Below, piece after piece: positions 1 to 9,773 of a DNA stretch of 64,000 bases (positions are counted from its first letter, which is position 1; every line of letters begins with the position of its first letter). This DNA comes from Colocasia esculenta. Its lineage: Eukaryota; Streptophyta; Magnoliopsida; Alismatales; Araceae. Location of the stretch: positions 71,918,152-71,982,151 of the forward strand of contig CM024756.1 of the NCBI GenBank assembly GCA_014218235.1, given 5' to 3'. The notes beneath the pieces are model-generated. The model had not been told where the DNA came from, searched no databases, and saw nothing but the letters and a program-made list of their open reading frames with translations. The position numbers and the translations under genes were made by a program.

Positions 1-190
1 CATACTATCAAGATTAATCTAAGAAAATCAAAACAAAGTGCTATATTCTCTCATTGTCTTTTGACAAACAACTGCTACACTCTCTCTCGGCTATCTTCGG
101 ATAACCAAAGTGCAATACTATTTTGATTGATGAAAGTTAATCAAAAGTGCTATACTATTTCGATTGATAAAAAAATAAATCAAAAGTGCA
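1..190 (+). repeat. Hairpin array with constant GTGC linker (left copy)
   Basis: GTGC or CTGC cores occur at 38, 72, 110, 147 and 187, spaced 34-40 bp, each in the context A(A)GTGC(T/A)ATA. Between them lie different inverted repeats: TTGTC/GACAA, GGCTATC/GATAACC and TTTGATT/AATCAAA. The inverted copy at 21565-21815 has the same layout with diverged stem sequences. Confidence 0.7.
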
Positions 191-968
191 ATTTACTCTC
201 TATATGGCCAACTACTTCTCTCTCCTTGCTATACATGTTACTTGCTATTGTTTGACAATGTCGTTATTTGCTATTGCATTGTTATCATTTTCTATCGTGA
301 CTTAACATTTATCCTCGTGCTATACTTGATTCATCTGCTATCTGAACCAGGTGACTTTTGCTATTCCAATCACGTGCTATCATGCTATCTTTTACGATAC
401 TTGACTCTCTCGCTCTCTATCTTCAGTTACTCTGCCATTTAATGCATTAATTAGCCTGCTTGAGCCTGAGATTTAAGTCCTACTAGGCGTTATCACTCAC
501 CTTTCGTTATTTGTCTTGTGTGCCTCAGGTAAGTCAGACTTTGACGTCAGACACACCAATGGGACAGGACCAGAGTGATGAGCGACCTAGAGTCAACTCA
601 TGAAGTTACCTTAGTACCATGGAGTCTAGTGGTTATTGTTTTAAATTTCTTTCCAACGTAGTGATGTCATTGAGCCGTATGCGTGGCTCCGAATTAGTGG
701 TTGTAATAGTCTTAGTGATTTTATAATGAAATGAAGAGTTTTTATTGAATTTATTGTTCAATAGATGCTCTGAATTATTCCACTGTTGTACATTTTACTC
801 GACTATGTACTTGGTTCACGTCTCCCCGATTTATTCCGCTGCTAAATGCTAGTTATAGGTGCCCTGCAAGCCAATTCACGTGAGTGATGGCACTTGTAAT
901 TATGTATAATCTATTTTGGTAATATTATAATGGTATTTTCTCATTGTATATTCCATGCGTATGTATAC
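1..968 (+). repeat. Gypsy-type LTR fragment, left arm of an inverted pair
   Basis: No coding sequence. Positions 1 to about 560 match the reverse complement of about 21240-21780: the same AAGTGC(T/A)ATACT linkers, the same stretch TTAAGTCCTACTAGGCGTTA near 472-492, and a CTCACC...CAGGT segment. In this orientation it is the downstream side of the LTR family found whole on the minus strand at 20946-24013. Similarity fades after about 560. 561-968 is AT-rich with no gene I can see and probably holds the diverged LTR end. The left edge runs out of the window. Assignment to gypsy rests on the complete copy, whose start resembles chromovirus LTRs. Confidence 0.6.
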
Positions 969-1989
969 TGTGATGTCCATGGGTCTGTGCAATGGGAATT
1001 GGATCATGATGAGATCATGATAATGAGGCCGATCCTCTTTAAACACAAATCCTAAATATTCCTAGTCATAGGCTACTCAAGAAGGACATTGAGATGACCG
1101 GAAAGACCGGTGTGCCATATACCTGTCATATAATGGAAGCAGCTGGTCTCATAGCTGCTTGTGTTGAATGATCCGTTCTCGGAATGCTATATGGTTAATG
1201 ATACCTAGTTGTCAGATAGAGATTCCGTAGTCTCAGTTGTGTAACTGGTCCATAGACTTGAGACACCAAAGATGTTGTGTTTGAGTACTCCATTCTTTGA
1301 TACTAGATTTATAGGTCTGGATGTTCCAGGTCTAGTATAGCCAGTCATTGGGAATGGTAGCCAACATTACGAAGGCAATTATGTGTCAATAAAGGATCAT
1401 CCACTCTCGGTATCGTGAGAAGAATATCCTATATTGTCTTACTCAGGCAAATCCCTGGCCAGGGTCAATCAGATTTAGAGAGAAAGAGTTCTCCGGGAGA
1501 ATCCAATAAGAGTTTTGACTTTAATAGATTCCGTATAGGCCTGACAACACCATCCCTAATATACGATCTCTGGGATAATAGATGGATGAGGGACTACAGA
1601 TACACGGTAACTGTCGGCATACAGGTCCAATGGATTTGATCACTCGTATCGTCTGGGGATTATGGCATAGTGGCCTAGTATGTTCATAATCGATGAGTTG
1701 AGTGAATTATTATGGAGATAATATTTCACTAGGTCAGAAGGAGTTCTAACGAGTACAACTCACGGCCATCTCGATATTGGGCCTAGAGGGTAACACACAA
1801 AAGGTGGATAACGCGATGAATAGAGGATTGGATAAAAGTTATCCAATAAGCCTTATTTAACCCATTATGGACCTATTAGGTAAGACCCAATAAGCCTTAA
1901 TAAAGATCCATTAAGGGAGCATACCAGGATCATGCCACCTCACCCCTTCTGGAAGGAGGACACCTCATCATCATTAACCATCATTACAT

Positions 1990-2340
1990 GATGAGGTGTC
2001 CCTGCGACGTGTCTCTTGTCATGATTACATGACGAGGTGTCCTTGCAAGGTGTCCCTCTTGTCATCATGACATGGTGAGGTGTCCCTACGAGGTGTCCCT
2101 TGTCATGATTACATGACGAGGTGTCCCTCTTGTCATCATGGCATGGTGAGGTGTCCCTGTGAGGTGTCCCATGTCATGATTACATGACGAGGTGTCCTTG
2201 CAAGGTGTCCCTCTTGTCATCATGACATGGTGAGGTGTCCCTGCGAGGTATCCCTTGTCATGATTACATAATGAGGTGTCCCTGCAAGGTGTCCCTCTTG
2301 TCATCATGACATGGTGAGGTGTCCCTTGTCATCATGACAT
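1990..2340 (+). repeat. Short tandem/palindromic array in the copia I LTR U3
   Basis: Two palindromic cores alternate, GTCATGATTACATGAC and TGTCATCATGACA, separated by GAGGTGTCCCT-type linkers. Core starts fall near 2018, 2061, 2102, 2132, 2173, 2216, 2257, 2300 and 2328, so steps are 41-44 bp with two shorter steps of 28-30 bp. A full two-core unit is about 84 bp. The array ends about 40 bp upstream of the TATA box. Confidence 0.85.
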
Positions 2341-2377
2341 GATGAGGTGTCCCCGATGAGGTGTCCTTTAGGCTCTC

Positions 2378-2387
2378 TATAAATAGA
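2378..2387 (+). promoter_or_regulatory. TATA box of the copia I LTR
   Basis: CTATAAATAG, a textbook plant TATA box, lies just after the repeat array, where an LTR promoter is expected. Transcription would start about 30 bp downstream, near 2415. Confidence 0.75.
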
Positions 2388-2844
2388 AGGGGTTCTCTTT
2401 GGAGTTCATTGGCTAGAGCTTGAGAAGAGAAACCACCTACTTCATCCCCCCTTCCTATCTCTCCCTCCTATGCTCTCCCTAGGCAAGAGGAGAACTTGGA
2501 GGGCCGAGCCCTCTTGTTGTGCTGCTACTTACTACTGTTGGCCGCTGTGTGGCGTTGCACGACCAGGAGGAGTGGCACCACCGGTGTAGGAGGGGTCATC
2601 GTCATCGCTGATCATCCACTGTGTGGATACCGCTAGACGGAGTCTCGCGAGAGCTCCTTCAAACAAGGACTAGTTCTACACTTCAGGGGATATACGATCT
2701 CCCCTAGGTGAGATTGTCTCACGCCTTATTTGTATGTATGTTTACATGCACCGTACATCATAGCCCGATCAAGTACATAGATGGAAATCGATTTTTTGTT
2801 TTACTTCCGCTGCGCATGTGATGCCCCAAGTCGATTTCCAACAG

Positions 2845-2858
2845 TGGTATTAGAGCCA
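2845..2858 (+). other. Primer binding site (tRNA-Met type)
   Basis: TGGTATTAGAGCCA matches the plant copia primer site TGGTATCAGAGCC, complementary to the 3' end of initiator tRNA-Met, with one C-to-T change. It fixes the LTR end one base upstream. Confidence 0.85.
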
Positions 2859-4120
2859 AGGTTAGGCTATGATGTTCGTGTTTGATATTTTGATCGATTC
2901 AGATTGATTAAGAGTTAATCCATATATTAGATTAAGAGTTAATCTAATAGTTTTATTAGTTAAAGTGTTTAATTAATTTCTAGTAGCTTATATATATCCA
3001 TGTGATGTGTATATTATGGGCGGATGATCATGGACCTATGTGTTGATGGTGATTCATTGGGGTCAGCGAGCCCCCTTCTCTTTCTCATTAAAATCGTTGT
3101 GTATTTCTACCTCTCCTAATAGTGTAATTCCATTGATATGATCAAGGTTTCTTAATTCATTAAATGTACATTTATGGGCATGCGTGTCTATAGTCATTTG
3201 TAATTGTTGTAATTATTTGAAATCACTCTTGGAGGCACGGCGGAAGCATGGAATCACCGACGGAGCTAATGACGAAGAGGAGGATGAACACCGTGCATGG
3301 GATGCGTTGGGAACACACATAAGGCTTAGTGATCAAGTCTTTTGGCTCAGGCTTGATCACAGTAGAATTTGGTCCATGATCATCTGGTGTGGTTATTTAT
3401 ATAATGATTTATATTCATTTCCGCACCTATTAGGTACATATTTGCATGCGATGTAAGTATATGCTCAATATATGTGTGGGACGTGTATTATTTAGCTATG
3501 AGACCACTCAAATAAAATAAAAACCCCTCTGCTTTTAATGTATTAAGTCGGAAAGCGTGTAGCAATAAGATTGACTCACGTGGCCTTCCATCATTATAGG
3601 GCAGACGTCTTTTCTTGATATAGAGTGGGTTGGCGGAGCCACTCCAGTCTCACCTATATTGGAATTTGATATCTGGCCTACGACATGGAGATGTTACCGG
3701 TGACTTGAGGACAGGGTATGTTTGGCCGAGTCCCTCGGGAACATATCACCGAATCAAACTCATCTAGTAATGATGGTGTTGACTTAACCAAACATCATGG
3801 TTGGCGGAGTCCCTCTGGGCCATGGTAATTTGGAGGCCAAATTATGACGGGAATCACAAGAGTTGTGATTGACAAGAGTTGCCTACCATTTGGGCTTGGT
3901 ATGATTGGTCGAGTCCCTCGAGGTCATGCCAAGATGCCAAATTGGATCCCGATCCCCACTAGGAGTTTTCCGGAAACTTCCAATTCACATGCTAGAGGGT
4001 GTCATGTGTCTTGCGAGAAAATAGTGGGATAAAATTGAGATAAAAATCTATGTCTTAATTTTCTACAAATCCAAAAGTCTGCACGTTGTTTATTTCTGCT
4101 ACATCTTTATTTTTAGAAAA
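2859..4120 (+). other. Untranslated leader of copia I with repeated segments
   Basis: A 1.26 kb stretch between PBS and gag without a convincing gene. A motif of the form TTGGCnGAGTCCCTCnGG recurs near 3623, 3722, 3801 and 3906, each time followed by a different short context. The ORFs at 3184-3456 and 3844-4032 have no domain I recognise and overlap these repeats. Confidence 0.6.
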
Positions 4121-4999
4121 ATGTCACTTACAAACCCACTCTGTAGCATATTAGATGTCAATCGTCTCACTGGTCCTAACTACGTTGATTGGCTTTGGAA
4201 CCTGAGAATTGTTCTTACGGCAGAGAAAATTATGTATGTCCTTGATGAGATCGTGGTCGAGCCAGTGGAAGGGACTAGTGAGGAAGTTATTTCTCACTAT
4301 AAGAAGTATAAGGAAGACTTGGTTCTTGCTCAATGTTATATGTTAGCCTCTATGACTCCCGAGCTACAAAGACAGTATGAAAAGATGGATGCTCAATCCA
4401 TCATGCTGCATCTTCGCACCTTGTTTGAGGAGCAAGGACGGACTCAAAGATACGAGAAATCAAAGAGTCTATTCAGGATGAGAATGACAGAAGGGGCATC
4501 GGTTCAGAACCATGTCCTGAAGATGATTGAGTGGATCGAGAAGCTCACAAGTCTAGGAGTTGTCCTCGAGGATGACCTGTGTGTGGATCTAATACTTCAA
4601 TCCCTTCTAGATTCCTTTTCACAGTTCATTATGAATTTCAATATGAACAACATAGTGGCAACCCTGCCTGAGCTCCTTAATATGTTGAGGGAAGCTGAGG
4701 GTTCCATTAAGAAGGAGAAGCCAGTTCTCCATGTTGATGAGATCAACAAGAAGAGGAAGGCATGGAAGACCTTTAAGAAGGGCAAAAGTAAACGCAATAA
4801 AGCAGGCAAGGCAAAGGTTGCCAAGAAAGACCCGACCAAGGATAAAGGAAAGTGCTTCCACTGTGGCAAGGATGGGCATTGGAAGAGGAACTGCATGGAA
4901 TATCTTGCAAAAAAGGCAAAGCAGAAGCTTGGAGAAGCTTCTGGTATATTCATGATTGATCTCCATTTGTCAGAAAATTATGATAATGCATGGGTATGA
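4121..4999 (+). CDS. gag: Copia Gag (capsid-nucleocapsid) protein, 292 aa
   Basis: Capsid protein of a copia retrotransposon. It would assemble cytoplasmic virus-like particles around element RNA. The N-terminus (residues 1-60) has the LTGPNYVDWLWNLR block typical of plant copia gag, followed by a helical UBN2-like region to about residue 200, a lysine-rich segment (residues 205-240) and one CCHC zinc knuckle, CFHCGKDGHWKRNC, at about residues 245-258. The ATG at 4121 fits the family start. The frame ends at TGA 4997-4999 right after AWV, where the family normally continues into the protease motif, so the stop is probably a later nonsense change rather than a natural gag end. It is the only long uninterrupted single-protein frame in the window. 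It could still supply capsid in trans, but no expression evidence is available here. Confidence 0.85.
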   Translation: MSLTNPLCSILDVNRLTGPNYVDWLWNLRIVLTAEKIMYVLDEIVVEPVEGTSEEVISHYKKYKEDLVLAQCYMLASMTPELQRQYEKMDAQSIMLHLRTLFEEQGRTQRYEKSKSLFRMRMTEGASVQNHVLKMIEWIEKLTSLGVVLEDDLCVDLILQSLLDSFSQFIMNFNMNNIVATLPELLNMLREAEGSIKKEKPVLHVDEINKKRKAWKTFKKGKSKRNKAGKAKVAKKDPTKDKGKCFHCGKDGHWKRNCMEYLAKKAKQKLGEASGIFMIDLHLSENYDNAWV

Positions 5000-6433
5000 G
5001 ATACCGCATGTGTATCTCATATTTGCAATTCGTTGCAGGTTTTGACAAAGTGTAGGAGACTGGCAAAGGGTGAGGTTGACTTAAGAATGGGGAATGGCGC
5101 AAAAGTTGTTGTTGTTACTGTCGGTGAAGTCAACCTACTACTACCTCGTGGAGCCGCACTTGTGTTGGATAAATGTTACTTTGTTCCTTCTATCATCAAA
5201 AACATCATTTCCATTCCATGTTTGACTAAAATGGATATAAGTTTGTTTTTGAGAACCATGGTTGTTAACTGATTTTGGATGATGAGATCATTAGTACAGG
5301 AACATTGTTCAATGGTTTGTTTACATTAGATGCTGCTTCACATGTCATGAATGTAAGTACGTTTAAAAGAAAGAGAGATAAGGTGAACGAGGCTTACCTA
5401 TGGCATTGTAGGCTAGGTCATATCCATGAGGGAGAATTCAAAGGTTGTTAAAGGATGGATATTTAGACCCATTTAATTATGAATCATATGCAACCTGTGA
5501 ATCTTTCCTTCGAGGAGAGTTGACCAACTCTTCATTTAGTGGAACTGGAGAGAGAGCTTCTGAGTTACTAGAACTCATACATACTGATGTATGTGGACCT
5601 ATGTCCATACAAGCCAGAGGAGGATATTCTTACTTCATTACATTCACTGATGACTTCTCAATGTATGGACATGTGTACTTAATGAAGTACAAGTCTAAGG
5701 CCTTCGATAAATTCAAAGAATATAAGAATGAAGTAGAAAATCAGACTGGAAAGAGTATTAAGATTCTTCGTTCAAATCGAGAAGGAGAGTACTTGAGTAC
5801 AAAGTTCACCCAATTTCTAAAGGACCATGGGATTCTATCCCAATGGACTCCTCCTCATACTCCTCAGCTCAATGGTGTATCGGAAAGGAGGAATCACACA
5901 TTGTTGGATATGGTTCGATCCATGATGAGTTTTGCCAACCTACCCATATCATTCGGGGGATATGCCCTACAAACCGCAGCTTACCTTCTGAACAGAGTTC
6001 CAACTAAGACGGTAGTGTCCACTACATATGAAATATGGAAAGGGAAGAAGCCCGATGTTAAAGTTATTATGATTTGGGGCTGCCCTGCCCACGTTAAGAG
6101 ACATAACCTAATAAATTGGAATCAAGGTCAGAACGATGCATATTCATGGGATACCCCAAGGAAACTTGAGGGTATTATTTCTATCACCCCGAGGACCAAA
6201 AGGTCTTTGTTGCCAAGGGAGCAGTGTTTCTTGAGAAGGAACACATTCTTGGTGGAAACAGTGGGAGTGTGATAGAATTGAGTGAGATTGGGGAACCTAG
6301 CTCAAGCACCATTTTGCAAGAAGAGTCTGTTCAGGTACCTATCACACAAATTCCAAATTTGCGTAGGTCAAGTAGAGTTCTGTTGGGTTTTCATTCTAAC
6401 ATCTATAACAACATGTCTTTTGATGATGAATAA
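5000..6433 (+). pseudogene. Copia I Pol remnant: protease and integrase, no RT
   Basis: Directly after the gag stop the frame reads DTACVSH where copia proteases have DTGCxSH, so the active-site glycine is alanine. A frame break follows near 5270. The GAG-pre-integrase zinc-finger part (LWHCRLGHI, about 5400) is out of frame with the integrase core at 5445-6272. That core shows the first catalytic Asp (HTDVCGP) and the Glu (NGVSERRNH), but the middle position reads LRSNREGEY instead of LRSDxGGEY, an Asp-to-Asn change at a catalytic residue. After about 6100 the reading frame degrades. A short ORF at 6224-6433 keeps the linker to RT (RRSSRV...). RT and RNase H are absent. Confidence 0.8.
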
Positions 6434-6608
6434 CTTCAATTGAGGTTTGATACATGTAACACATGAAACAGAAACTAATGCAATACTTGATTGTTTGTGT
6501 ATTCAAAATACTTAATTTTACATGTTTCATCATGTAGGTACAAATGCACAAAGTCAAGCTCTCTCAAAGCAAGTGAGAAAGAACACAAAAAGCAAGAAAT
6601 AAGGTCAC

Positions 6609-6878
6609 CTGTTGACAGACACAAAAGTACCTGTCGACAGATTGCACAGGAAAGATCAGCCATAAGACCCATAGTTCAGAAAGTCTTCATCTGTCGACAG
6701 ATGACAGATCGACTGTCGACAGATCGCACAGTCCAGAACATCCATACTTCTGTCGTTTGCACAAAAGAGCACATCTGTCGACAGATGGTCTTCGACTGTC
6801 GACAGATCCCACAGAGCTGAAGATCCATACTTCTGTTTAACTTTCGCCTGTCGACAGATGGCCAAGACCTGTCGACAG
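6609..6878. repeat. Paired CTGTCGACAG palindromes in LTR U3
   Basis: Seven exact copies of the 10-bp palindrome start at 6631, 6691, 6713, 6775, 6796, 6848 and 6869, with one variant (CTGTTGACAG) at 6609. They form four pairs with internal spacing 22, 22, 21 and 21 bp; pairs repeat every 73-84 bp. Most copies are followed by AT. The array ends about 90 bp upstream of the TATA-like box. Confidence 0.9.
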
Positions 6879-6963
6879 ACAGAGTATTATTCAAATTACG
6901 GAAAGTTTCTAAGTTATCCTAGGAGGTGTTTCCAACTCTCACGTTTCTCCATGTGAGAACTCC

Positions 6964-6972
6964 TATATTTAA
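6964..6972 (+). promoter_or_regulatory. TATA-like box of the SIRE LTR
   Basis: CTATATTTAA about 90 bp downstream of the palindrome array and about 740 bp upstream of the LTR end. Reasonable but not a perfect TATA consensus. Confidence 0.5.
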
Positions 6973-7704
6973 ACACCTCTTTGAAGGAAATTTCACAGAG
7001 AAGCAGTCACAACCAAAAACCCTAGAGCTACTCCAAGTTTCACAAGAGTTGCTGCTGCCCTGCTTCAGACTGCTGCACAGAGCCCTAAAGATCCATCGAT
7101 CCAACAGTTCTTGAAAGAAGAACGTCGAGGATTCAACCTTCTCCATCGACTCAAAGCATTCAAGTTGAAGATTGAACTTCCTCCAGGCGTTCTCAGAAGA
7201 GTTCTTCACCAGGATTTATTCTCTCACTCAGAACTTTCTCTATTTTCGTATTTCTACCATCCGTGTGTGTGTTGTGGTGATTCAAGCGACCATTGTGCTT
7301 GAGATCATGTGTGTGTGTTGTTCTGATCGTGGGTGCACATCAGAAAACATGTGTGTGTGAGTTGTAGTCACCGAACTCGCTCATAAGCAGTTTTCTGTGT
7401 GTGTGTGTGTGTGCCGTGGACGTAGGATACACGATTTGTGTACTCCGAACCACGTAAATCATAGTGTCCTGTGGTTTGAACATTTTTCACGTTAGATGCT
7501 TGATAGGCACGTTGCATTCACACACTAGATAGATTGCTAACTCACCTACACATCGTCAACACATCTAACTCTCACGTTGTTTCTACAGAAAACTCAAAAG
7601 ACTTTGTTGTGATTGAAAAAGGGTTGTTTTTAAACTTTTAATTAGTAGTAATCTATTCAACCCCCCTTCTAGATACCATATTGGGATTCCGCAAACCTTT
7701 CAAT

Positions 7705-7718
7705 TGGTATCAGAGCCG
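7705..7718 (+). other. Primer binding site (tRNA-Met type)
   Basis: TGGTATCAGAGCCG, exact match to the plant initiator-tRNA-Met primer site, two bases after the LTR end. Confidence 0.9.
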
Positions 7719-7777
7719 AGTTTCTCTGATTTACTATCTTGTTTGTTTGATCTTACGGTCAGGAGATTCACGGTCAA

Positions 7778-9773
7778 ATGGAATCTAGCAAGGGATTCAT
7801 GGCCGAGGGTCACTCAGTTACTAGGCCACCATTTTTTGATGAAACTAATTATCCCTATTGGAAAAATGCATGTAGGTGTTCCTGAGAGCACAGAACTACG
7901 AATTGTGGAAAATTGTCCACAAGGGTGAGTATACCCTTCCTGAAGACGAGAGTACATGGACCAAGGATCAAATCGCAAAGGGGACACTCAACTGGAGCGC
8001 CCTTAATATGATGCAATGTGCGGTCCATCCCAATGAGTACTCGAGAGTTTCCATGTGCACATCGGCAAAGGAGATGTGGGACAAACTCGAACTCATTTAT
8101 GAAGGTACGTCTGAGGTAAGGGAAACAAAAACAAGCATGTTCGTTTCAGAATATGAGATGTTTAAAATGAATTCCACTGAAACCATCTCTGACATGTTTG
8201 CAAGATTCATGTTAATAGTTAATGGTTTGAAAGGCCTGAAAAAGGAATACTCGGAGAGTGACTTGGTGAGGAAGATTCTTCGGTCTCTTCCATCCTCATG
8301 GAACACCAAAGCCACTGTCATTGAGGATTCCAAAGACCTTTCAAAAATGAAATTGGATGAACTCATTGGCTCATTGATGACTTATGAGATAAACATCAAA
8401 AGAAAGGAAACTGAAGAAAATCCTAGGAAGCCACTTGCCTTGAAGGCTTCCAGGAGAAATTCCTCAGTTTCCAAGAAGGAAGTCATTCAGGAAAGTAATG
8501 AGTCTGAATCGTCTAGTGAGAGTGAGAATGACGAAATGGCCATGCTCACCAGACAATTCAAAAATTCCTGAAATACAAAAGGAGAGGTTCAGGTAACTCT
8601 AAACCTTTCCAAAAGAAAGAATTTTTCAATAAATCTGATGCTAACAAAAAATCTGTGATTGTGTGTTATGAGTGCAAAAAGCAAGGCCACATGAGAGGAG
8701 AGTGCCCTGAGCTCAAGAAAATGCTGAAGAAAGACAAGTTCACCTTCAAGAAAGCCAAGGCAATGTTGGCCACTTGGAGCGATGAAGACAAGGATGATCA
8801 CAGCCAAGCTACCTCCGGAGATGAGGAAGTCCACTGTCTCATGGCGAGAAGTGAAGACTCAAATAAGGTAAACTCTTCCTTTGAAAGCTTCTTAGTTGAT
8901 GAATGGGAAGAGGCTTATACTGTGTTATTTGAAAAATTCTGTGAACTAAAATCTGAAAACAAGGCACTCAAAAAGAAAGCTAACCATCTTGCTAACAACA
9001 CACAAAATGATGAGCAAATTGCATCATTGATGAAAGACATTGAAATGATGAAAATTGATGAGGAAGCTCACCATGAGGAGATGGATAATTTGAAATTGAA
9101 ATTCCAAGAGGTTCAAAAAGAAAAAGCTGATTTAATGAACTCCTTGGAAACTCTTCAAGGTGAGCATAAGAAACTGAAAGAAAGATTGGAAAAGACTGAA
9201 GAAAATTTAAAAGGGAAATCTGAAGATTTGTCAAGGTTTGTTAAAGGGAAACAAAACCTTGATGCAATCTTGGGGTCAAATGTTTTGTTCCAAAACATGG
9301 GCTTGGGTTTCAACCAGTTAAACAAAAGAAAATTGGTCAGAATTTGATAACATCCTTTGTTGAAACGAGCCCAAGTACAAGTAAGAGCACCCCTCAAAGA
9401 ACAGCAAAAATAAGGTTAAGGGAATGCAATCTCAAACCAAGGCAAAGAAGCCTAATGCTGGTACAAGTTCAAGATCTGTTGACAGCCCCAAGGAGAGCTG
9501 TCGACAGGTCAGGAAACCAGTCCAAAAGAAAAGTTGACAAGGCAACAGAAAGGTAAGATGCCCATGCATGCTCCAAACAACATCAAGCCCACTGTTGTAA
9601 ACAAACCAACTTCATGCAAAATCTGTAAAAAGATTGGACACATTGAAAAACAATGCTGGAATAATCCAAATAAACAAAAATTCAAACAAGTTTGGATTCC
9701 AAAGCATTTACTGTTTGGCATGAATGATACCTTGGCACCCAAAGTAATTTGGGTACCAAAACCTCTTGTCTAA
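7778..9773 (+). pseudogene. gag: SIRE-type Gag, frameshifted
   Basis: Capsid/nucleocapsid protein. The likely start is the ATG at 7778 (MESSKGFMAEGHSVTRPPFF). The frame shifts near 7870, and the main capsid part follows at 7876-8571 (FLRAQNYELWKIV, UBN2-like). A second shift near 8562 leads to 8655-9347, which contains a CCHC knuckle (CYECKKQGHMRGEC) and a long heptad-rich region (about 8900-9250) likely to form a coiled coil. Further shifts near 9345 and 9540 lead to a second Cys/His motif (CKICKKIGHIEKQC, about 9617-9660) just before protease. Two knuckles separated by a coiled coil is the SIRE layout. All breaks look like single-base insertions or deletions with sound protein on each side. 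Confidence 0.8.

Larger units (their letters stand above)
969..2843 (+). repeat. 5' LTR of copia element I
   Basis: Begins TGTGATGTCC and ends CCAACA one base before the primer binding site. It contains a repeat array (1990-2340), a TATA box at 2378 and a plausible transcript leader. The left boundary is inferred from the TG dinucleotide because no 3' LTR is present for alignment. An ORF at 1415-1639 has no recognisable domain. Confidence 0.6.
969..6440 (+). mobile_element. Ty1/copia element I, 3'-truncated
   Basis: Order is LTR (969-2843), tRNA-Met type PBS, a long leader, gag, a protease remnant and integrase. RT, RNase H and the 3' LTR are missing: recognisable sequence ends near 6430 and the next copia LTR starts at 6441. 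The order PR-IN before RT and the gag type are copia, not gypsy. Gag resembles Tork/Tnt1-like lineages, but I cannot place the lineage without a tree. The element could not move by itself. Confidence 0.8.
6441..7702 (+). repeat. 5' LTR of the SIRE-like element
   Basis: Starts TGAGGTTTGATACATG and ends AAACCTTTCA two bases before the PBS. Holds the CTGTCGACAG array (6609-6878), a TATA-like TATATTTAA at 6965 and an 18-bp TG microsatellite at 7396-7413. The ORFs in it (for example 6919-7209 on minus) have no domain support. Confidence 0.75.

Noticed and set aside
242..442. Hydrophobic 66-codon ORF as a membrane peptide
   Set aside because: Lies in an AT-rich LTR; the composition explains the hydrophobic codons.
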